A stretch of 64,000 bases of DNA. Origin: Mesotoga infera. GTDB taxonomy: Bacteria; Thermotogota; Thermotogae; Petrotogales; Kosmotogaceae. The notes beneath the pieces are model-generated. The model searched no databases. It had not been told where the DNA came from and was given only the letters and a program-made list of their open reading frames with translations. Shown in pieces: positions 18,452-26,314 of the stretch; the stretch's first letter is position 1, and each line of letters opens with the position of its first letter. The DNA lies in assembly GCF_900157305.1 (NCBI RefSeq), contig NZ_LS974202.1, positions 2,418,001 through 2,482,000 of the forward strand. The letters are read 5' to 3'. A program made the translations under genes and the position numbers.

Positions 18452-19068
18452 AAGACAAGCTGTATTCGGTGTTTTTTGCCTTTGCTCTCACACTCGTCTT
18501 CACACTGATTCTGGCCAGTATAAACGCTCTGGCCACCGGTACGATCGAAGTCAACGAGAAACTGGACTTCCAGAAATCCCTCCTTTATGTCTTTGGATTT
18601 GTCCAGAAAGACGACAAGCTTTCAAGCAAAGAGATACAGGAGCTCTACGGAGAGAAGATCGTCGAGCTTCGTGGCGAGGTAGATGTTTACCGTGCGCAAG
18701 TCGAAGGAGAGACGGGTTATGCCTTCACCGTTCAGAGCCCCGGCCTGTGGGGGACGATCACCGGCCTGATAGCTATAAACGCCAGCGGGACGAGGATGCT
18801 GGGGATCGACTTTGTGGAACACTCTGAAACTCCCGGTCTAGGAGGCAGAATCGACGAAAAAGCTTTCCAGCAACAGTTCAGGAACGAAAAGATCTCTAGT
18901 GGTCCTTCGGGCAGAATCGCAGTGGTCTCGGGGCAGGACACATCCTCCAGTGAGGATTCGAAGGTAGATGCCATAACCGGTGCTACGAGGACTTCCGAAG
19001 CTATCCAGAAGCTGATTGACAAGGCGATGAACGAAGTCTTCCCGAAGGTTCTGAAGGTGGTGAACTGA
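18448..19068 (+). CDS. nqrC: NqrC/RnfG-family FMN-binding subunit
   Basis: A 206-residue protein with one N-terminal membrane helix and an extracytoplasmic FMN-binding domain. The ApbE-type flavinylation motif is DAITGATRTSEA, with the acceptor Thr near residue 180. The conserved HSETPGLGGR stretch of the family lies before it. It carries electrons across the membrane face of the Nqr/Rnf pump. No apbE flavin transferase is in the window, so that enzyme must be encoded elsewhere. Confidence 0.9.
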   Translation: MKDKLYSVFFAFALTLVFTLILASINALATGTIEVNEKLDFQKSLLYVFGFVQKDDKLSSKEIQELYGEKIVELRGEVDVYRAQVEGETGYAFTVQSPGLWGTITGLIAINASGTRMLGIDFVEHSETPGLGGRIDEKAFQQQFRNEKISSGPSGRIAVVSGQDTSSSEDSKVDAITGATRTSEAIQKLIDKAMNEVFPKVLKVVN

Positions 19069-19069
19069 T

Positions 19070-19669
19070 ATGGGTGAATCGAAAAAAGAGACATTCATGG
19101 CAAACATCTGGAAAAACAACCCGGTCATCGTACAGATACTTGGAATCTGTTCGGCCCTGGCTGTGACTAATAACATGACTAATACCCTGATTATGGGTAT
19201 CGGTCTGACATTTGCGACTGGTTTCTCTTCGCTCACGATCTCTGCCCTGCGCAATTACATACCCAAAAACGTCCGCATGATGGTACAGGTGTTAATAATC
19301 GCCACATACGTCATTATTCTCGATATTGTACTCAAGGCCTATCTGCCCTCAATAAGTAAAGCACTCGGCCCTTATGTCGGCCTCATAATAACCAACTGTA
19401 TAATAATGGGTAGGGCCGAGGCCTATGCGCAGTCCCACGGGCCGGCGCTCTCCTTCATAGATGGCATCTCAGCAGGAATCGGCTATTCGCTGATCCTTCT
19501 CCTGATAGCCTTTATCAGAGAGCTGCTGGGTTTTGGTAGTATCTTCGGCATGAGAATCCTTCCCGATAGTTTCACGCCATGGGTAATAATGATAACAGCT
19601 CCCAGCGCGTTCTTCATCATAGGCACCATAATATGGATTGCCAGATCGCCGCTGGTTAAGAAGAAGTGA
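19070..19669 (+). CDS. nqrD: NqrD/RnfE-family membrane subunit
   Basis: A 199-residue protein with about six membrane helices. The NNPVIVQILGICSALAVTN start and the internal ITNCIIMGRAEAYA match the NqrD/RnfE half of the NqrDE pair. In solved complexes this pair holds an intramembrane iron centre and takes part in sodium passage. It follows nqrC by one base. Confidence 0.92.
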   Translation: MGESKKETFMANIWKNNPVIVQILGICSALAVTNNMTNTLIMGIGLTFATGFSSLTISALRNYIPKNVRMMVQVLIIATYVIILDIVLKAYLPSISKALGPYVGLIITNCIIMGRAEAYAQSHGPALSFIDGISAGIGYSLILLLIAFIRELLGFGSIFGMRILPDSFTPWVIMITAPSAFFIIGTIIWIARSPLVKKK

Positions 19670-19684
19670 AGGGGGGAGTCGTAA

Positions 19685-20278
19685 ATGGGTGTTCCGCTCA
19701 ATCCTTTTGTCATAATGGTGGCTGCCGCGCTGACCAGCAATATGGTACTGAGCAACTTTCTCGGAATGTGTTCCTTCATATCGGTCTCAAAAGACATTAA
19801 GACCGCGAATGGATTGGGGATGGCCGTAACTTTCGTTCTCACTTTGACCTCCGTCCTCAACCACCTGGTTTATTACTACATTCTGGTGCCGCTGGAGCTG
19901 GTTTACCTGCGGTACATAGTTTTCATAGTAGTGATCGCGGCCTTCGTCCAGTTTCTGGAGATGGTTATCGACCGGTTCTCTCCATCGCTCTATATGAACC
20001 TTGGGATCTTCCTTCCCCTGATTACTGTCAATTGTGCGATCCTTGGTGGTGTTCTTTTCATGATAATACGCGATTACAACCTCATACAGTCACTCTTCTT
20101 CGGCTTCGGCTCGGGTGCAGGCTGGTGGCTGGCAATAGTAGCGCTATCGACAATGAGGATGCGTTTACGCGAAAAAGATATCCCACCACAGCTCGTGGGA
20201 CCGGGCTTGACTATGATAATAATAGGCATAATGGCACTCGCCTTCCTCGGGTTCTCCGGCATGGTACCGGTACAGTGA
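19685..20278 (+). CDS. nqrE: NqrE/RnfA-family membrane subunit
   Basis: A 197-residue, six-helix protein paralogous to NqrD. It has the inverted-topology motif MVLSNFLGMCSFISVSK and LITVNCAILGG. The conserved Cys in each motif is the type that binds the shared iron centre with NqrD. A strong SD (AAGGGGGGAG) precedes the ATG. It lies four bases before nqrF. Confidence 0.92.
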   Translation: MGVPLNPFVIMVAAALTSNMVLSNFLGMCSFISVSKDIKTANGLGMAVTFVLTLTSVLNHLVYYYILVPLELVYLRYIVFIVVIAAFVQFLEMVIDRFSPSLYMNLGIFLPLITVNCAILGGVLFMIIRDYNLIQSLFFGFGSGAGWWLAIVALSTMRMRLREKDIPPQLVGPGLTMIIIGIMALAFLGFSGMVPVQ

Positions 20279-20282
20279 GGAG

Positions 20283-21389
20283 GTGGCGCAGTTGCAAATA
20301 CTTATAACGGCTCTCGTATTGGGTGGAATATCGGCCGTTCTTGCGGCGATTATTTCGGTTGCCGATGCCGTGCTCAACAACTACGGCGATGTAAAACTTA
20401 CGGTCAACGGTTCGAAAACTTACACGGTTAAGGGTGGCAGCACGTTGTTAACTACTCTAGCTGGCGAAAAGATTTTCATTCCATCGGCCTGCGGCGGGAA
20501 AGGCAGTTGCGGGCTCTGTAAAGTCAAAGTTCTCTCGAATATCGGTCCAATTCTTCCGACAGAACTTCCTTACCTCGCAGCCAGGGAGAAGAGCGAAAAC
20601 ATACGTCTTTCCTGTCAGGTAAAGGTTAAGGGAGATATATCGATAGAGATTCCCGATGAGCTTTTTAACATAAGGGAGTATGTATCTACAGTCTCTACCA
20701 TAAGAGATCTGACGCACGATATAAAAGAAGTCTTCTTCAGTTTCGACGACGAGATAAACTTTAAAGCCGGTCAGTACGTCCAATTGATAGTACCGCCCTA
20801 CGGGGAGATTAAGGAGAGTACTATGAGGGCCTATTCCATGTCATCGCAGCCTTCGATAAAGAATGGTGTCGAACTTTTAGTAAGGCTTGTGCCAAACGGG
20901 ATAGTCACGACGTACGTTCACAAGTACCTGAAGGAGAAGGACGAGGTCAGACTTCTGGGACCTTTTGGTGACTTTTTCCTGAGGAATACGGATACCGACA
21001 TCATTTTTATAGCCGGTGGTTCCGGGATGGCGCCGATCAAGTCTATAATACTGGACATGAAAGAAAAGGGTATAAAGAGAAACGCTTATTACTTCTTCGG
21101 AGCCAGAAGCAAAAAGGATCTTTTCTACCTTGATTTGATGGAAGAGATCGAAAGAGAGATGCCGAACTTCCATTTCATACCGGCTCTCTCCAATGCTCTT
21201 CCCGAGGATAACTGGGAAGGCGAGTCCGGGCTTATTACCGACGTGGTTGATAGGTACCTGGCACGGCAGGGTGAGATAGAACGGGAAGGTTATCTCTGTG
21301 GAAGCCCGGGCATGATAAATGCCTGCATAACCGTACTTGGAAAACACGGAATACCAGAAAACAAGATCTATTTCGACAAATTTGGATAA
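20283..21389 (+). CDS. nqrF: NqrF-like NADH-oxidising subunit with 2Fe-2S and FAD domains
   Basis: An N-terminal membrane helix (residues 5-28) is followed by a 2Fe-2S ferredoxin domain with Cys70, Cys76, Cys79 and Cys111. A ferredoxin-NADP reductase-like module comes next: RAYSMSS binds FAD, GGSGMAPIKS and YLCGSPGM bind NADH, and the chain ends FDKFG. This is the electron-input subunit of Na+-NQR, not the RnfB/RnfC pair of ferredoxin-driven complexes. The start is GTG, overlapping GAGGAGG. The complex therefore looks NADH-fed, but the terminal quinone subunit NqrA is absent nearby. Confidence 0.92.
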   Translation: MAQLQILITALVLGGISAVLAAIISVADAVLNNYGDVKLTVNGSKTYTVKGGSTLLTTLAGEKIFIPSACGGKGSCGLCKVKVLSNIGPILPTELPYLAAREKSENIRLSCQVKVKGDISIEIPDELFNIREYVSTVSTIRDLTHDIKEVFFSFDDEINFKAGQYVQLIVPPYGEIKESTMRAYSMSSQPSIKNGVELLVRLVPNGIVTTYVHKYLKEKDEVRLLGPFGDFFLRNTDTDIIFIAGGSGMAPIKSIILDMKEKGIKRNAYYFFGARSKKDLFYLDLMEEIEREMPNFHFIPALSNALPEDNWEGESGLITDVVDRYLARQGEIEREGYLCGSPGMINACITVLGKHGIPENKIYFDKFG

Positions 21390-21408
21390 ATCGCGGGGGT
21401 GTGATTTC

Positions 21409-21867
21409 ATGAAACAGACTCCAGACCTCGGAAAAGTTCAGGAAAACATGAAAGCCGGACAGATAACCGGTCCAGGCTTCCTAGGCAGTGACGAGAGAAA
21501 CCTGATAGATATAATTCGGGAAGACGAACAAAAGATCAGCGAATTGGGACTGAGCAACGAAATAATAGCAGACAAACTCGAAATGTTGATGCGGCAGGGT
21601 GAAAAGGGTTTTGGCTCCCCGATTATCGTGGACAACCGCTTTGTCGTGATAGTTGACGAGAGCAGGGGGTACGTTCCATGTCCCTTCAGGCACGGGCATC
21701 TCTCCAAGAAAGTCAACGTCAACGTACGGAGCATGGCCCTTAAAAAGGAGATTGACTATACGCCCATATCGATCCATCTTATAAGAGAGCACGGCTTCTA
21801 CCAGGGTAAGGGATCGCTTTACAGACTCGATCCTGAAGAGGTGGCTAAGTTTCTCGAATTGATTTGA
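21409..21867 (+). CDS. Conserved-looking hypothetical protein, 152 residues
   Basis: The soluble protein has three ordered blocks: ITGPGFLGSDERNLIDIIRED near the N-terminus, VVIVDESRGYVPCPFRHG in the middle, and HLIREHGFYQGKGSLYRLDP at the C-terminus. The last block, with conserved-type His, Gly and Tyr residues, suggests an enzyme or binding fold rather than a random ORF. It follows nqrF by 19 bases with its own SD (GGGGGTG) and is likely cotranscribed, so a link to the Nqr complex is possible but unproven. No function is recognised. Confidence 0.75.
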   Translation: MKQTPDLGKVQENMKAGQITGPGFLGSDERNLIDIIREDEQKISELGLSNEIIADKLEMLMRQGEKGFGSPIIVDNRFVVIVDESRGYVPCPFRHGHLSKKVNVNVRSMALKKEIDYTPISIHLIREHGFYQGKGSLYRLDPEEVAKFLELI

Positions 21868-21998
21868 TTTATCCAACGTCCATCGTGAGAAAGTGAAACG
21901 AATTGAGCAAATAACTCTCGACTTTCTCGCTTCCAGCTTCAAACCACTTATCTTCAATTCTCGAAGGGGCTGTGAACGGATACATGGAGGGTACTATT

Positions 21999-22589
21999 TT
22001 GAAGAGAAGACTTCCGAATAAGGCGATATTCACCTTCGTCTTCATAGTCGTGCTGATTTCTTTTGTGGTTTATTTCGCCTTAAAATACGATGTGAATGTG
22101 GCCGTTCCAGCCGATGTGTCTCTGGATGAACTGCGCTTTGATGTAGAGCATTTCTCATTTCTCGGGGAAGCCGAGTATCCACCCGACCAGGGATTGGCCA
22201 ACGGAATCGCTTACGAAGATGGAGATGGAGTAATTCATCAGGTAACTTACCCGGACTACGATAATTCGGTTCGTGGGTATCTTCTCAACTTGAATTCGAG
22301 TTCGAGCGTCATCAAGGTTTTTGTATGGAAAAGCGATAGCGTAACACAGGCCAAAGAGACCTGGGAACGTCTTTTCATGATAGAAGGCTCCGTAATGACC
22401 AGAGAGAGAGGTAGAATCAAGAAAACCGGGTACTTTTATGCCCGCATAATAAGGTTCGGCGGAAAGGACGAGACACTTCTGTGGCAAAAGGGCAATTGGG
22501 TGATTTTGGTAAAGTCGCCGGTGGTTCTAGAAAGAAAGACTGAAGAGATGATTCTGACCGGGCTCTTCGATCCTAAAGCAAGAAATTGA
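21999..22589 (+). CDS. Hypothetical membrane-anchored protein
   Basis: The 196-residue product has a basic start, one membrane helix at about residues 9-27, and a soluble extracytoplasmic domain with alternating hydrophobic strands. The TTG start sits 7 bases after GGAGGG; an in-frame GTG at 21972 lacks an SD. Its 3' end overlaps the convergent DUF523 gene by 17 bases, so both mRNAs share antisense ends. No family is recognised. Confidence 0.7.
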   Translation: MKRRLPNKAIFTFVFIVVLISFVVYFALKYDVNVAVPADVSLDELRFDVEHFSFLGEAEYPPDQGLANGIAYEDGDGVIHQVTYPDYDNSVRGYLLNLNSSSSVIKVFVWKSDSVTQAKETWERLFMIEGSVMTRERGRIKKTGYFYARIIRFGGKDETLLWQKGNWVILVKSPVVLERKTEEMILTGLFDPKARN

Positions 22590-23025
22590 TCTCGGATTCC
22601 GGATAAACTTCGATACCGTTCTTCAAGAGAAGCTCCGCGGTTATTCCCATTCCGTCTATCGTCACACCGCTGAAGGTACCGTCGTAGATCCCCCTGCATC
22701 CGCACGAAGGGCTTTTCGATTTCAGGATTGCCATGCCGGCGCCGCAAAGCCTCGCTATCTTCAGAACCTCTTCGGCGCCCCTGTGAAAGTGAGCGGTTAC
22801 ATCGTGACCGAACTGGTCGACAACTATTTTTCTTGCGGTCCAGTCGTTTGAAACGGTGATCTCAGCCATAGGCCTGGGTGTGGGGAGCCCACCCAGCTGT
22901 TCGGGACAAACCGGGAATAAAATAAACCTGTCCACGAGCCTTAGAAGCTCAAGAGACAGGTTGTTATCTCCGCGATAGGTACAGTTTATTCCGACCAGAC
23001 AGGCACTTACGATTATCCTGTTCAT
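22573..23025 (-). CDS. DUF523 family protein
   Basis: A 150-residue protein with the family's Cys-rich pattern: IVSACLVGINCTYRG at the start, PVCPEQLGGLPTPRP in the middle and LKSKSPSCG later. The spacing suggests an Fe-S or metal site. DUF523 proteins are widespread and lack a firm biochemical role. The ATG overlaps the stop of the LysM-M23 gene (ATGA), making it the last gene of a ten-gene leftward operon. Confidence 0.85.
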   Translation of the reverse strand: MNRIIVSACLVGINCTYRGDNNLSLELLRLVDRFILFPVCPEQLGGLPTPRPMAEITVSNDWTARKIVVDQFGHDVTAHFHRGAEEVLKIARLCGAGMAILKSKSPSCGCRGIYDGTFSGVTIDGMGITAELLLKNGIEVYPESEINFLL

Positions 23026-23870
23026 TTGCCTCCCGCTGCTATTCCGTCGTCCTCTCTCCTTATAACGTACATGAGGTCGCGGGTGGGCAACATGGAAAGC
23101 GGATCTAGGGTATTCATCTTCGGGTCCTTTACCTCGAAGTGAACATGCGGACCGGTTGACACTCCCGTGCTTCCGACTCTTCCTATCAGAGAGCCGGCAT
23201 CTACCCTTTGTCCCACATAAACACATATTTTGCTCATGTGCCCGTAGCGGGTGACATAACCGTTATCGTGCTGTATATCCACGGCGTTACCGTATCCTCC
23301 GTTGACACCGGCTGCGATGACAACACCTTTTGAAGCTGCAAATATAGGCGTTCCCTGCGGAGCGGCTATGTCCAGCCCGCTATGGAAGGAGGCTCCACCA
23401 TTCACCGGGTGAGTCCGCCAGCCGTAAGAGGAAGAAATAACCCCGTAAACTGGCCATCTATACGGGGTGCTTTGCGGAACGTATTGATACATGTTTATTA
23501 GAGACATAGGAATAAAAACTCGCTGTCCCGGATTTATAAGCGAACTGGAACTGAGGTTGTTCGCCGATAGAAGCTCCTTGACAGGAGCGAAGAAGAGCTT
23601 TGCGATACCGTCTATGGTATCTCCCGATTGAACTTCGTAGATTAAACCGTCGGGTTGAGGCAATTTCAACCTGTCGCCGGCTTTGATGTTGTTGGGATCG
23701 CTCAGATCGTTGAAATCGATTATAGTTGACATACTCACTCCGAGTTCCCTGGAGATAGTGTGAATCGAATCGCCCGATCTCACCACATAAGTGACGAGAA
23801 AATAAGCAAAGCTACGAGTCACCAAAAGCAAAGACACAAAAAGAAAAATTAGAATGACCCGACGGTTCAT
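23022..23870 (-). CDS. LysM-domain M23 murein endopeptidase
   Basis: A signal peptide (residues 5-22) is followed by two LysM peptidoglycan-binding repeats, each beginning V.SGD(S/T)I, near residues 28-70 and 75-120. An M23 peptidase domain follows, with zinc ligands in FHSGLDIA and HVHFEV and the core RYGHMSK. Proteins of this type cut cell-wall cross-links during growth or division. It overlaps both dgkA upstream and DUF523 downstream by four bases. Confidence 0.93.
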   Translation of the reverse strand: MNRRVILIFLFVSLLLVTRSFAYFLVTYVVRSGDSIHTISRELGVSMSTIIDFNDLSDPNNIKAGDRLKLPQPDGLIYEVQSGDTIDGIAKLFFAPVKELLSANNLSSSSLINPGQRVFIPMSLINMYQYVPQSTPYRWPVYGVISSSYGWRTHPVNGGASFHSGLDIAAPQGTPIFAASKGVVIAAGVNGGYGNAVDIQHDNGYVTRYGHMSKICVYVGQRVDAGSLIGRVGSTGVSTGPHVHFEVKDPKMNTLDPLSMLPTRDLMYVIRREDDGIAAGGK

Positions 23871-24304
23871 TCCTTGCCACCTCCAACTCTAAAAAGGCCA
23901 AAAGAAAAGAAGAAAACCACAATTATTATACCAAAAAGAATACCAACGGCAAAATGCAAGTCAAAAATTTCTTTGATCAGAATTGACAGGCCTATAAGTA
24001 CCGACATAGCCGATCCCATGAGGACTATCGAAGCTGCCACGTCCTTCAGGACCTTTACACGTTCATCGTAATACGGGTGAAGAATATCCGCGATCTTTTC
24101 TATGACTGTGTTTACGGCTTCCAGTATTACAACCATAAATGTGCAGAACAACAACCACAGGAAATCCTGTCTCTCCAGTTCGATCAGTACTCCGATCGAT
24201 AGAACGGCGGCTCCGAAGACCAGTTGTATTCTGAAGTTTCTCTCTTTCAGCAAATAACACAGGCCATTTGCCGCGTGGTGCAAACTTTTGAAAAACTTCC
24301 TCAT
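23867..24304 (-). CDS. dgkA: Diacylglycerol/undecaprenol kinase (DgkA family)
   Basis: A 145-residue, three-helix membrane kinase. The hallmark EAVNTVIEKIADIL and the later VKVLKDVAASIVL form the active site and metal site of the DgkA family. Gram-positive members phosphorylate undecaprenol, which recycles the lipid carrier of wall synthesis. That fits the neighbouring murein peptidase, but the substrate here is not determined. Confidence 0.9.
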   Translation of the reverse strand: MRKFFKSLHHAANGLCYLLKERNFRIQLVFGAAVLSIGVLIELERQDFLWLLFCTFMVVILEAVNTVIEKIADILHPYYDERVKVLKDVAASIVLMGSAMSVLIGLSILIKEIFDLHFAVGILFGIIIVVFFFSFGLFRVGGGKE

Positions 24305-24912
24305 TCAAATCCCCGGCCCACAGAGTCGATTCTCTCGCTTCTGAGGTTGTAAGATCTCTCTATAAGCGAATAACCGAAATCTATAGCCTGGGAATTCATA
24401 TCGACATACTTGGCCTTTATATGTTTTGACATGGCCGTCTTTAGAGCCTGAGTGGTAACAAAATTTCCAGCCTTTGCAATCAATCCAAGCCCAACCATGT
24501 TGGCCGGAAGGGATGTTCCGAATTTACTTTCTGTGAGTTCGGTAACAGGTTTGGAAATGATCTTCCTAGTCATCCTCATTCCCTCTTTGGGGATCGACTT
24601 GACCTGAGTAGAGTCGATTATCAATATCCCATTCATGTGCAGCAGGGGAACATGCGCGTTGACAGCCATCTGGTGCATCGAATATATGACTTCGAAGGAG
24701 TGGGCTTTGGGGTAGTCAATCGGTTCGGTACTGAAAAGAACGTCGCAGTAGGATAGACCACCTCGCACCTGGGCACCGAAAGACTGAGTCTGTACTACCC
24801 AACTTCCCTGATCGAGAAGAGCTTCCGCCAGAATAATGCCCATGAGTACGTTACCCTGGCCTCCTATTCCTGAAATTCTTACGGTATGAGGTTGAGAAAA
24901 TGTCTTCTTCAT
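24301..24912 (-). CDS. korC: 2-oxoacid:ferredoxin oxidoreductase, gamma subunit
   Basis: A 203-residue gamma subunit of the pyruvate/2-oxoacid ferredoxin oxidoreductase family. The N-terminal ISGIGGQGNVLMG and the SFGAQVRGG motif are typical of KorC. It starts inside the stop of korB. Substrate specificity (2-oxoglutarate or branched-chain 2-oxoacids) cannot be read from this subunit. Confidence 0.9.
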   Translation of the reverse strand: MKKTFSQPHTVRISGIGGQGNVLMGIILAEALLDQGSWVVQTQSFGAQVRGGLSYCDVLFSTEPIDYPKAHSFEVIYSMHQMAVNAHVPLLHMNGILIIDSTQVKSIPKEGMRMTRKIISKPVTELTESKFGTSLPANMVGLGLIAKAGNFVTTQALKTAMSKHIKAKYVDMNSQAIDFGYSLIERSYNLRSERIDSVGRGFE

Positions 24913-25745
24913 TCTCTTTCACCTCCCTCGGCAGCGAGCGCTTTCTCTCTCATCTTTTCGTACCTGTCTATATACGTTTCAGTGTCTATGTTCACGAATT
25001 CGCCGGCAACGATTTTATCACCTATCTCTTCCGGACTCATGGTTTTGGCTTTGCTGAGCTGTATCGTGTTGGTCTTGAAATAATTCAGAATATCTTGGGG
25101 TTTTGAGAGGTTGTTGTACCTTCCGTAATAAGTGTGGCAGTTCGTCATTATTTCGATAACTGCCATTCCCTTGTGTTTCAATCCGTTCCGTATGAACTGA
25201 ACTGCCTGCGCGTAGTGAAAAACTGTTGAGCGGGCTACATAAGTTGCCCCGGCGGCTATTGCAACTTTTACAAGGTCAAAGGAGTTTTCGACATTCCCAT
25301 AAGGCGAAGTAGAGGCGATCTTCTCCGTAGGCGTAGTTGGAGAGTACTGACCACCAGTCATTCCGTAGATATTGTTGTTGAATACTATGGTCGTTATATC
25401 CATATTTCTCCTACAGGCGTGTATGAAGTGATTTCCGCCTATAGCCATCATATCTCCGTCACCACCCATGACGATAACGTTGAATTCAGGTCTGGCCAGT
25501 TTCACACCCGTAGCAAAGGCAATAGCTCTGCCGTGCAGCGTATGCATCGTATTGAAGTTCAGATAACCGGTTACTCTTGAAGAACAACCTATTCCCGAAA
25601 CGACTGCGATTCTATCGGGGTCGAGCGACTCTCTGTCCACCGCATCGACGAATGCCTTCATTATGACACCATTTCCGCACCCTGGGCACCACACATGGGG
25701 CATTCTATCCTGCCTTAAATACTTCGTAAGTCTGGAGATAGCCAT
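24909..25745 (-). CDS. korB: 2-oxoacid:ferredoxin oxidoreductase, beta (TPP-binding) subunit
   Basis: A 278-residue thiamine-diphosphate-binding subunit. WCPGCGNG at the start carries the Cys pair of KorB-type proteins. GGDGDMMAIGG is the TPP/Mg motif, followed by NNNIYGMTGGQ. With KorA and a ferredoxin-like subunit it would convert 2-oxoacids to acyl-CoA while reducing ferredoxin. No alpha (KorA) or ferredoxin subunit is encoded here: the upstream gene is a dCMP deaminase. The missing parts must be elsewhere or replaced. Confidence 0.92.
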   Translation of the reverse strand: MAISRLTKYLRQDRMPHVWCPGCGNGVIMKAFVDAVDRESLDPDRIAVVSGIGCSSRVTGYLNFNTMHTLHGRAIAFATGVKLARPEFNVIVMGGDGDMMAIGGNHFIHACRRNMDITTIVFNNNIYGMTGGQYSPTTPTEKIASTSPYGNVENSFDLVKVAIAAGATYVARSTVFHYAQAVQFIRNGLKHKGMAVIEIMTNCHTYYGRYNNLSKPQDILNYFKTNTIQLSKAKTMSPEEIGDKIVAGEFVNIDTETYIDRYEKMREKALAAEGGERE

Positions 25746-25758
25746 GATTTCCTCCCTT

Positions 25759-26262
25759 TCACATTGAGTAATTTATCATTATTACTCCTGTCCTATCGAA
25801 CATGAATTCCGTGAGCGGATCGGGGTATCCTTCCGCGAAGACCACTCTCTTTATGCCTGCGTTGATTATCAGTCTTGCGCAGATCGAGCAGGGCCTATGT
25901 GTAACGTATATGGTAGAACCGTTGGTGGCTATGCCGAATCGTGCCGCCTGCGAGAGGGCATTCTGCTCGGCGTGAGCGGCGTAGCATAACTCCTGATTCT
26001 GCCCGGACGGTATTTTTAGAGCGTCTCTTATACATTCGGTCTCGTCACAGTGAGGAAACCCCGACGGGGGCTGGTTGTAACCCGTTGCCAGTATCCTGTT
26101 CTCACGCACTATCAGGGCGCCCACTTTTCTGTGATGGCAGCTCGACCTTTCCCTCACTTGGTAGGCGAGCTTCATGAAATACGCATCCCAGCTTTCCGAA
26201 GGTGTTTTCGGTTCATGTGTTTTGAAGTCGTTAAGAAATTTCTCGAGTTCTTCACCAGTCAT
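25759..26262 (-). CDS. dCMP deaminase family protein
   Basis: A zinc-dependent cytidine/deoxycytidylate deaminase fold with ligands in CYAAHAEQNAL and RPCSICARLI. It would turn dCMP into dUMP for thymidylate synthesis. The N-terminal CHHRKVGALIV and the insert with NQPPSGFPHC are typical of this family. An ATG 30 bases further upstream is in frame, but AAAGGG fits this ATG better, giving 167 residues. Confidence 0.9.
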   Translation of the reverse strand: MTGEELEKFLNDFKTHEPKTPSESWDAYFMKLAYQVRERSSCHHRKVGALIVRENRILATGYNQPPSGFPHCDETECIRDALKIPSGQNQELCYAAHAEQNALSQAARFGIATNGSTIYVTHRPCSICARLIINAGIKRVVFAEGYPDPLTEFMFDRTGVIMINYSM

Positions 26263-26314
26263 TGATTCAGCCCTTTCGGTGACGTTAAACATTTTACTTC
26301 TCGACTGTCTATTT

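Noticed and set aside
21887-21928. Inverted repeat GAGAAAGT...ACTTTCTC
   Set aside because: The 26-base loop and short arms make a stable structure unlikely, and no promoter lies beside it.
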